Assembly (NCBI GenBank): GCA_946628805.1
Contig: CAMOXB010000003.1
Location: 1 to 5,254, forward strand
Length of the DNA: 5,254 nt
Reading direction: 5' to 3'
DNA from: an uncultured Pseudomonadota bacterium
GTDB taxonomy: Bacteria; Pseudomonadota; Alphaproteobacteria; Rs-D84
A program made the position numbers and the translations under genes. The notes beneath the pieces were generated by a model. It had not been told where the DNA came from and did not search any database. It saw only the letters and a list, made by a program, of their open reading frames with translations. This document shows, in pieces, positions 1 through 5,222 of the stretch. The stretch's first letter is position 1; every line of letters begins with the position of its first letter.

Positions 1-23
1 CAATCTGATTTTCTAACTCCCCG

Positions 24-54
24 ACCGCCTATTTCCTTTGGCGGTTTATTTTTT
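24..54 (+). terminator. Intrinsic terminator of an upstream gene
   Basis: A perfect 6-bp stem (24-29 with 40-45, ACCGCC/GGCGGT) encloses a 10-nt loop and is followed by the T-rich run 46-54. This is the normal form of a Rho-independent terminator on the plus strand, presumably closing a gene that ends before the window. The next gene's ribosome binding site begins only about seven bases after the T run. The hairpin could therefore also act as a leader attenuator for that gene. Confidence 0.75.
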
Positions 55-72
55 GTGTTCAAGGGGCAAACA

Positions 73-840
73 ATGAAAAAGTTTTTATTAACATTAACCG
101 CAATATTTATATGCACAATCGCATATGCACATACAATAAATTGGTGGGATGAAGATAGAACAACATTATTACAAACCACAACTTGTGATTCGGGTGAATC
201 AATAACCCCACCCACTGCCCCATATAAATACGGGTATCATTTTGTGGAATGGATTGATTATAGACCAATTGAATATCTGGAATCCACTGGGACACAATGG
301 ATTGATACGGGGGTTGTATTGTTTCCTATTAGCTATGAATTAAAACTACAAATTAAAAACATTGAAAAAAATCAAGCATTTTTAGGTACGTTAAAAAATG
401 GTGCCACACCTGGAAATGATTATGAATACCAAATTGGTGTATCTAAATATTTTTATCTTGTAAACACTGTATCTGTTATATCTAGAGAAAAGCCTACAAC
501 AGAAATATATAATATTGTTGGAAAAATAGATTCTCATTCTACTGTCAATTTTATAAAAAATAATGGTCATAATCTAGAGATATCTAGAACTGCAGTACGA
601 GATATAACCCCGATAAACCCAATATTAATTTTTAATAGATATTCCGCAAATACAATGCAATTTGCATCTGAAATAAAATTATATTCTGCAAAGTTCTGGC
701 AAGATGACATCCTTGTCCGTGATTTTATTCCGGTGCTTGATAAAGACGGCGTTCCGTGTATGTACGACAAAGTGGAAAAGAAATTCTATTACAACGCCGG
801 GACGGGTCAATTCGTGGCAGGACCGGTGATTGGAGAGTAA
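73..840 (+). CDS. Secreted protein with InlB B-repeat-like and LamG-like modules
   Basis: Predicted exported protein of 255 residues, function unknown. A signal peptide is clear: MKK, a hydrophobic stretch at residues 4-16, and a likely cleavage after AYA at 17-19. Residues 22-62 (INWWDED ... GESITPPTAP ... GYHFVEW) look like a Listeria-Bacteroides (InlB B-type) repeat. Residues 66-80 (IEYLESTGTQWIDTG) open a module resembling LamG/concanavalin-A-like domains of gut bacterial surface and phage proteins. The module continues in beta-rich sequence to about 208. Residues 214-251 (LVRDFIPVLDKDGVPCMYD ... YYNAGTGQFVAGP) form the characteristic tail of that module. I chose ATG 73 over the in-frame GTG at 55 because AAGGGG at 61-66 sits 6 nt before it and the signal peptide starts there. 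The mature protein has only two cysteines (38 and 229). A repeat begins immediately after the stop. Binding of glycan or another surface ligand is possible but inferred. The coding call is firm, the domain calls moderate. Confidence 0.85.
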   Translation: MKKFLLTLTAIFICTIAYAHTINWWDEDRTTLLQTTTCDSGESITPPTAPYKYGYHFVEWIDYRPIEYLESTGTQWIDTGVVLFPISYELKLQIKNIEKNQAFLGTLKNGATPGNDYEYQIGVSKYFYLVNTVSVISREKPTTEIYNIVGKIDSHSTVNFIKNNGHNLEISRTAVRDITPINPILIFNRYSANTMQFASEIKLYSAKFWQDDILVRDFIPVLDKDGVPCMYDKVEKKFYYNAGTGQFVAGPVIGE

Positions 841-973
841 TTCTCCCCTTGGGGGGAGTACGTCTCGCTGTAGCGAAGCGAAAGCGGACGGGAGGGAGGA
901 TTTGATAGTAACGATTTGTCTGGAAATCAACCCCCTCCGGCTGCGCCGCACTCCCCCACACTGGGGGAGAACC
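841..973. repeat. MITE-like composite repeat with terminal inverted repeats
   Basis: A non-coding element of about 133 bp starts directly after the upstream stop codon and ends 18 bases before the next start. Its left end (TTCTCCCC, then GGGGGAGT) and the reverse complement of its right end (TTCTCCCCC, then GGGGGAGT) match, giving imperfect terminal inverted repeats of about 24 bp. The left arm holds two hairpins: CTCCCC/GGGGAG (843-848 with 853-858) and TCGCT/AGCGA (865-869 with 872-876). The right arm is the 45-bp repeat at 929-973. About 29 bases of ordinary sequence (900-928) lie between the arms. It has no coding capacity, so if mobile it would depend on a transposase elsewhere. It could equally be two separate interspersed repeats that happen to face each other. 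Confidence 0.7.
929..973 (+). repeat. 45-bp hairpin repeat, copy 1
   Basis: First of three exact copies in the window. It contains a small hairpin CGGC-TGC-GCCG (938-948) and a strong one, CTCCCCC-ACACT-GGGGGAG (951-969). There is no T run after the strong hairpin, so it is not a classical intrinsic terminator. It lies just upstream of the Cys-rich gene's ribosome binding site (AAGGA, 979-983). Confidence 0.95.
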
Positions 974-991
974 CTGATAAGGAAACAAACC

Positions 992-1702
992 ATGAAAAAA
1001 ATATTGTTATTATCTTTGCTAATCATTAATCCATCATTTGCAGAAATGATGTGTGATGTTTCGATATCTGATTATTTCGCAGTGTATGAAATAAATACTT
1101 ATACTTGTTCATCAGGTCAATATTTACCCGCGAATACTTTGGGTTGTGTATCTTGTCCGGTTGGTTTTGTATGTAATGGTGGAACATTTGATTTTAATCC
1201 GAATTATTTTCAGGGGATTGATTTTGATGTCAGAAACATATCAACCACACCAATAAACAATATCTGTGCGGTGAATTTTCCACATGAATTATTTTCTATT
1301 TATGAACCCAACGAACACAACTGTGCGCCGGGATATTATTTACCGGCAAATATTGATGAATGTACAATATGTCCACAAAATAATAAATGTATTGGTGGAA
1401 CATATTCATTTAATGAAACAAACGACCAAGGTATTGAACAATGTGCAAATCCAACACCATTTGCACCGGCGGGTTCAACAATTTGTTATCCGCACGTTTT
1501 ACATATTGATAATGATGTTGTTTATTTGAAATCAACAAAATTAACAACACCGTCGTTAAATGTTGGCATGGACGACGGAATATTTTATGCAAATATGACG
1601 ACAACGCCAACACTGATGAACGCCGCGACCGAACACTTTTTGAAAATCGAATACGGTGGCATGATTTATTATGTGTGCGATGATACGACATACACACGAT
1701 AA
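992..1702 (+). CDS. Secreted Cys-rich protein with two YLPAN repeats
   Basis: Predicted exported protein of 236 residues, function unknown. The signal peptide spans residues 1-17 (MKKILLLSLLIINPSFA). Two homologous Cys-rich units follow (about 21-76 and 92-148). Each carries C-x2-G-x-YLPAN-x4-C-x2-CP-x4-C-x-GGT. The spacing from the second cysteine of the unit is identical in both (13, 3, 6), and the period is 72 residues. The motif resembles GCC2/GCC3 or TNFR-like cysteine modules and suggests disulfide-bonded folds outside the cytoplasm. Residues 151-236 form a separate C-terminal module (VLHIDNDVVYLKS ... YYVCDDTTYTR) whose last residues recur in a paralogue at the right edge of the window. 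The mature chain has 13 cysteines. I chose ATG 992, with AAGGA 8 nt upstream; an in-frame extension back to 830 would run through the repeat and is rejected. No convincing own promoter was seen, so it may be co-transcribed with the upstream secreted gene. From memory, similar proteins occur in several copies in gut alphaproteobacterial genomes; a surface or adhesin role is a guess. Confidence 0.87.
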   Translation: MKKILLLSLLIINPSFAEMMCDVSISDYFAVYEINTYTCSSGQYLPANTLGCVSCPVGFVCNGGTFDFNPNYFQGIDFDVRNISTTPINNICAVNFPHELFSIYEPNEHNCAPGYYLPANIDECTICPQNNKCIGGTYSFNETNDQGIEQCANPTPFAPAGSTICYPHVLHIDNDVVYLKSTKLTTPSLNVGMDDGIFYANMTTTPTLMNAATEHFLKIEYGGMIYYVCDDTTYTR

Positions 1703-1704
1703 AT

Positions 1705-1749
1705 AACCCCCTCCGGCTGCGCCGCACTCCCCCACACTGGGGGAGAACC
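1705..1749 (+). repeat. 45-bp hairpin repeat, copy 2
   Basis: Base-for-base identical to 929-973, in direct orientation and 776 bp away, beginning two bases after the stop codon of the Cys-rich gene. The strong hairpin is at 1727-1745. Together the two copies bracket that gene as a unit. The following stretch (1750-1800) contains no gene that I can recognise. Confidence 0.95.
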
Positions 1750-1801
1750 AATGCGCCACAGACGAGGCACGAGCTTTTTGGTGCAAAGTAACATATAACA
1801 A

Positions 1802-1829
1802 ATAAAAAACACCGCCCGGGTGGGGCGGT
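1802..1829 (-). terminator. dnaJ intrinsic terminator
   Basis: A 7-bp GC-rich stem (1811-1817 with 1823-1829, ACCGCCC/GGGCGGT) has a 5-nt loop and lies two bases past the dnaJ stop codon on the minus strand. It is followed there by GTTTTTTATT. On the plus strand only a short T run follows the stem, so it would terminate the convergent Cys-rich gene weakly at best. Confidence 0.85.
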
Positions 1830-1830
1830 T

Positions 1831-2961
1831 TTAGAACCAGCTTTTTTTGTCGCTTTTAATTCCGGCGAATTCGGACAATGCTTTCTTTTGTTTTTCGGTT
1901 AATTTCTTTGGTATTGTAATTCCGATTTCAATGTATAAATCACCAAATCCACCGCGACCGTTTGGCATACCATGTGCACGAACACGCAATCTTTCGCCGA
2001 CCTGGGTTCCAGATGGAATCTTGACCGATAATTTTTTATCATCAATTGTTTCAATTTCGATTTCGCCACCCAATGCCAATGTTGCAAAATCCAAATCCAT
2101 GTGCATTAACAAATCATTTCCGACGCGTTCAAATGTCTTGTTCGGACGAATACGAACGTCCAGATAGAAATCGCCCGGTGTGCCACCGTGTGGGGCGGCT
2201 TCGCCCATGCCCGCCATACGCAAGCGTGCGCCGTCCATAATGCCCGCCGGGATTTTTACATCCAAAGTTCTTTGTTTGTTAACCGTGCCAGTGCCGTCGC
2301 ATTGTGAACATTTTTTATCAATTTTTTTACCCAATCCATTACAATCTGGACATGGGGTTTCGACAGCAAAAAATCCTTGGCGTGTGTGAACATATCCGGT
2401 GCCGCCACATGTCGAACATTTTGGCGCAGGTTTCCCGTCTGCGGTTCCGTTGCCGTTGCATTTTTCACATTTTGTTGCACTGGTAAATTTAACAGTATGT
2501 GTTGTTCCAAAATATGCGTCTTTTAAGTCAATGACAACTTCGTCCAATAAATCACGACCACGTTGTTGCTGGTGTGGGGCGTCGCCACCAAATCCACCAC
2601 CAAATCCAAAACCGCGCATGGCTTCGCGTAAAATATCTTCCATGCCGCCCATATCGCCACCACCCATATTGAAATGAAATTCGCCATTTCCAAATGGGTT
2701 GCCACCAAATCCAGCACCTGCAGATGCGCCGTTTCCACCGGCAAAGGCTGCATCGCCGAATCGGTCATATGCCGCGCGTTTTTGCGGATCTTTCAAGATA
2801 TCAAATGCGTTATTAACTTCCTTGAATTTTTCTTCGGCAGATTTGTCACCTGGGTTTTTATCAGGATGATATTTCATAACCAGTTTATGATAAGCCTTTT
2901 TTATATCTGTATCAGTCGCATCACGTGCCACGCCCAAAACTTCATATGGATTTTTATTCAT
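1831..2961 (-). CDS. dnaJ: Chaperone protein DnaJ
   Basis: Type I (class A) DnaJ/Hsp40 of 376 residues, close to the usual family length. It is a cytoplasmic co-chaperone that delivers unfolded clients to DnaK and stimulates DnaK ATPase activity. The J domain (about 4-69) has the essential HPD at 32-34. A Gly/Phe-rich linker covers about 75-126. The zinc-binding region has all four CxxCxGxG motifs intact (cysteines 165/168, 182/185, 204/207 and 218/221). The two C-terminal substrate-binding domains follow (about 228-350). The chain ends at KKSWF, somewhat shorter at the C-terminus than E. coli DnaJ. The start is ATG at 2961 on the minus strand, with AGGT 6 nt upstream. The gene is monocistronic here: it has its own promoter candidate and terminator, parE diverges from it, and dnaK is not adjacent. 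In many alphaproteobacteria dnaK and dnaJ are neighbours, so the separation is notable. Confidence 0.98.
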   Translation of the reverse strand: MNKNPYEVLGVARDATDTDIKKAYHKLVMKYHPDKNPGDKSAEEKFKEVNNAFDILKDPQKRAAYDRFGDAAFAGGNGASAGAGFGGNPFGNGEFHFNMGGGDMGGMEDILREAMRGFGFGGGFGGDAPHQQQRGRDLLDEVVIDLKDAYFGTTHTVKFTSATKCEKCNGNGTADGKPAPKCSTCGGTGYVHTRQGFFAVETPCPDCNGLGKKIDKKCSQCDGTGTVNKQRTLDVKIPAGIMDGARLRMAGMGEAAPHGGTPGDFYLDVRIRPNKTFERVGNDLLMHMDLDFATLALGGEIEIETIDDKKLSVKIPSGTQVGERLRVRAHGMPNGRGGFGDLYIEIGITIPKKLTEKQKKALSEFAGIKSDKKSWF

Positions 2962-2992
2962 AATTTTACCTGTTTATTTTCTTTTGTGATAA

Positions 2993-3022
2993 ATATATAG
3001 GTATTTTATATTAAAAATCAAG
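2993..3022 (-). promoter_or_regulatory. Candidate RpoH (sigma-32) promoter of dnaJ
   Basis: On the minus strand, CTTG (3022-3019) is followed after exactly 17 bases by CCTATATAT (3001-2993). As I recall it, the alphaproteobacterial heat-shock consensus is CTTG-N17/18-CYTATnTnnG. The site matches every fixed base except the last G. The implied start near 2986 gives a leader of about 25 nt before the dnaJ start codon. The same DNA can also be read as a sigma-70 site (TTGATT, 18-bp spacer, TATATT), so dual use is possible. I saw no CIRCE operator. Confidence 0.6.
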
Positions 3023-3066
3023 TATGCAAAATATATTAATTTTGTGGGGCAGGGCGCGGTTTTGCC

Positions 3067-3098
3067 TTGATAAAAATTTCAAAATGTTCTAATAATAT
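3067..3098 (+). promoter_or_regulatory. Possible sigma-70 promoter of parE
   Basis: TTGATA (3067-3072) could serve as a -35 box. Downstream candidates for the -10 are TAATAA (3090-3095, 17-bp spacer) or TAATAT (3093-3098, 20-bp spacer). Neither pairing is close to consensus, but the position fits a short leader ending in AGGA (3111-3114), 6 nt before the parE start. A GC-rich patch at 3044-3059 lies just upstream in otherwise AT-rich DNA. Confidence 0.3.
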
Positions 3099-3120
3099 TC
3101 TGATAAATATAGGAAAAGTT

Positions 3121-5085
3121 ATGAATAAATACGATGCATCAGATATTGAAGTCTTGGAAGGTTTGGAACCGGTTCGTCTGCGCCCGGGTATGTATATTGG
3201 TGGGACTGACGAAAAGGCATGGCACCATTTGCCAGTTGAAATTATGGATAATTCAATCGACGAAGCCGTTGCCGGTTTTGCAAAGAAAATCGTCGTTAAC
3301 CTGATTGATTCCAAGACAATTGAAATTACCGATGACGGACGTGGAATTCCAGTTGATGAACATCCAAAGTACCCGGGTAAATCTGCGTTGGAAGTTATTC
3401 TTACAACACTGCATTCTGGTGGAAAGTTTAATAATAATGTTTATAAAACCAGTGGTGGTCTGCATGGTGTGGGAAGTGCAGTTGTAAATGCGCTTTCGTC
3501 CAATATGGACGTGACAATTTCACGTGATGGATTCGAATGGCATCAGACTTTTTCACGTGGACATGTAACCAGTCCAATTACCAAAGGTAATGCAACCAAG
3601 GCACACGGAACAAAAATTAAATTTACTATTGATGACCAGATTTTTGGTGAAAATGCAGTATTCAAGCCAATAAAAATTTATCGTATGGCGCGTGCGAAAT
3701 CTTTCCTTTCGCGTGGGGTAAAAGTCGAATGGCATTGTAATCCGGCACTTATTACCGAAGATATGAATATCCCGGCGGATAAAGAATTTTACTATCCAAA
3801 CGGTGTTGCGGATTTTGTTGCAGAAAAGACAGATTCAAAACCGCGCATATTGCCAAAGATTTTTTCAGGTTCAATTGATTTCCCTGATGACAGCGGTCGC
3901 GTTGAATGGGCGTTGACTGTGTTGACTGATGAAAATGGTGCGGCATCTGATGATGGATTCTTTGCGTCATATTGCAATACGATTGCGACAATCGATGGCG
4001 GAACACATGAAAACGGATTCAAGGCGGCAATTACCAAGGGCTTAAAAGCCTATGGCGAAAAGGTTAATAATAAATCGGCGGCATCGATTATCAGTGAAGA
4101 TGTCTTTGATTCGGTTGCGGCAATTGTATCGGTGTTCTATAAAACACCACAATTCTTGGGGCAGACCAAGGAAAAATTGTCGAATCCTGAAATCGCACGT
4201 TATACAGAAAATGCACTGCGTGATCCATGGGAAATGTTTTTGGCGTCGGATCCAAAGACTGCAAACGCATTGTTGGATTTTGTTGTGAATCTTGCAAACG
4301 CGCGTATCAAAACAAAGCAAGTCAAAGATGTCGCGCGTAAAACACCAACAAAACGAATTCGTATGCCGGCTAAATTGGCAGACTGTTCAAAGCATGGTGT
4401 CGAAGGTACCGAATTATTCATCGTCGAAGGTGAATCGGCAGGTGGAACTGCAAAACAGGCACGTGATCGTGCAACCCAGGCGATTATGCCGTTGCGTGGA
4501 AAAGTTTTGAACGTTCTTTCAAATTCTGATGAACGTTTCAGTGCGAATCGCGAACTAAATGATTTGATTGATATTATCGGGGCGGGTACTGCCAAAGATT
4601 GGGACGATTCCAAACTGCGATATGAAAAGATTATTGTTATGACCGATGCGGATGTCGACGGCAGTCATATTGCATCCTTATTAATGGCGTTTTTCTATCA
4701 ATATATGCCACAGTTGATTTATGGGGGACATTTGTATCTGTCGTGTCCACCACTTTATAAATTAACATGCGGAACCGAATCGATTTATGTTGATACCGAT
4801 GAAGAATTGGAAGAATTGAAAAACACAAAATACAAAAACAAGAAAATCGAAATATCACGATTCAAAGGTCTTGGTGAAATGATGCCTAATCAATTAAAAG
4901 AAACAACCATGTCGCCAAAATCGCGTCGATTGATTCGTGTTGATTTGCCACCAAAGACAGAAGAGGGGCAAGAAGATACCGAAAAAACAAAAACATTGGT
5001 GTATGATTTGATGGGTAAAAAACCAGAATTTCGATTCAAATTTATTACCGAACATGCACAATTTGTAAAAGATTTATTTGTATAA
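3121..5085 (+). CDS. parE: DNA topoisomerase IV subunit B (ParE)
   Basis: ATPase subunit of topoisomerase IV, 654 residues. With ParC it would form the heterotetramer that decatenates daughter chromosomes and relaxes supercoils. The GHKL ATPase domain (about 30-180) shows E40 and N44 in EIMDNSIDEA, DDGRG at 71-75 and GGLHGVG at 112-118. The transducer domain (about 225-400) carries the ATP-contacting QTK motif with K350. The TOPRIM domain (about 430-545) has the catalytic Glu436 in EGESAGG and the metal-binding D509, D511 and D513 in DADVDG. The C-terminal GyrB-type segment includes SRFKGLGEMMPNQL. ParE is preferred over GyrB because the N-terminus (DIEVLEGLEPVR..PGMYIGGTDE..HHL) and the length fit alphaproteobacterial ParE; GyrB is usually about 800 residues. 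I chose ATG 3121 (AGGA at 3111-3114) over the in-frame TTG at 3067, whose extra 18 residues are not family-like. Position 438 is Glu where the family normally has Asp. Confidence 0.96.
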   Translation: MNKYDASDIEVLEGLEPVRLRPGMYIGGTDEKAWHHLPVEIMDNSIDEAVAGFAKKIVVNLIDSKTIEITDDGRGIPVDEHPKYPGKSALEVILTTLHSGGKFNNNVYKTSGGLHGVGSAVVNALSSNMDVTISRDGFEWHQTFSRGHVTSPITKGNATKAHGTKIKFTIDDQIFGENAVFKPIKIYRMARAKSFLSRGVKVEWHCNPALITEDMNIPADKEFYYPNGVADFVAEKTDSKPRILPKIFSGSIDFPDDSGRVEWALTVLTDENGAASDDGFFASYCNTIATIDGGTHENGFKAAITKGLKAYGEKVNNKSAASIISEDVFDSVAAIVSVFYKTPQFLGQTKEKLSNPEIARYTENALRDPWEMFLASDPKTANALLDFVVNLANARIKTKQVKDVARKTPTKRIRMPAKLADCSKHGVEGTELFIVEGESAGGTAKQARDRATQAIMPLRGKVLNVLSNSDERFSANRELNDLIDIIGAGTAKDWDDSKLRYEKIIVMTDADVDGSHIASLLMAFFYQYMPQLIYGGHLYLSCPPLYKLTCGTESIYVDTDEELEELKNTKYKNKKIEISRFKGLGEMMPNQLKETTMSPKSRRLIRVDLPPKTEEGQEDTEKTKTLVYDLMGKKPEFRFKFITEHAQFVKDLFV

Positions 5086-5105
5086 GCAAAATCGACAAAC
5101 AACAG

Positions 5106-5132
5106 AAAATCCGCCGTATAGCGGATTTTTTT
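5106..5132 (+). terminator. parE intrinsic terminator
   Basis: A 9-bp perfect stem (5106-5114 with 5121-5129, AAAATCCGC/GCGGATTTT) with a 6-nt loop is followed by a seven-base T run (5126-5132). It lies 20 bases after the parE stop codon. The T run passes directly into the next repeat. Confidence 0.88.
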
Positions 5133-5177
5133 CCCCCCCAATGTAGGGGAGTTCTGTCGAAGATGGGAGGGGTGGTT
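5131..5177 (+). repeat. Variant of the left-arm repeat, beside the 45-bp repeat
   Basis: This stretch has the same plan as 841-899: TTCyCCCC, a short loop, GGGGAGT, an inner CGAAG, then GGGAGGG ending in GG. The middle differs in sequence and is shorter. TCCCC (5132-5136) can pair with GGGGA (5146-5150). It is next to the third 45-bp copy and points the same way in terms of its C-rich to G-rich order. At 841-973 the two arms face each other instead. Confidence 0.6.
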
Positions 5178-5222
5178 GGTTCTCCCCCAGTGTGGGGGAG
5201 TGCGGCGCAGCCGGAGGGGGTT
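5178..5222 (-). repeat. 45-bp hairpin repeat, copy 3
   Basis: Exact reverse complement of 929-973 and 1705-1749. Its strong hairpin is at 5182-5200. Read on the minus strand, its first two bases (AA) are the last two bases of the stop codon of the partial gene at the window edge. The repeat thus sits in the same orientation after that gene as copy 2 does after the Cys-rich gene. Confidence 0.95.

Noticed and set aside
902..930. Promoter for the Cys-rich gene (TTGATA at 902-907)
   Set aside because: No acceptable -10 box is found 16-18 bases downstream; the corresponding bases read AATCAA.
929..973. 45-bp repeat as an intrinsic terminator
   Set aside because: The hairpin CTCCCCC/GGGGGAG is strong, but none of the three copies is followed by a T run in the direction of the gene it follows. 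A role in mRNA 3'-end protection remains possible.
830..991. In-frame 5' extension of the Cys-rich gene back to 830
   Set aside because: It overlaps the previous gene's end and runs through the repeat. The start at 992 has a ribosome binding site and begins a proper signal peptide.
929..1749. Integron-like gene cassette with attC sites
   Set aside because: A single gene between hairpin repeats suggests it, but the repeat ends do not fit the RYYYAAC and GTTRRRY core sites and no integrase is visible.
2256..2510. Open frames opposite or out of frame within dnaJ and parE
   Set aside because: They are shadows of the real genes with no ribosome binding sites or recognisable protein features.
3121..5085. 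GyrB rather than ParE
   Set aside because: The length of 654 residues and the N-terminal GGTDE..HHL block fit ParE better, although only an alignment with both subunits from the same genome would settle it fully.
929..5222. CRISPR array
   Set aside because: The three copies are not evenly spaced, one is inverted, and whole genes lie between them.
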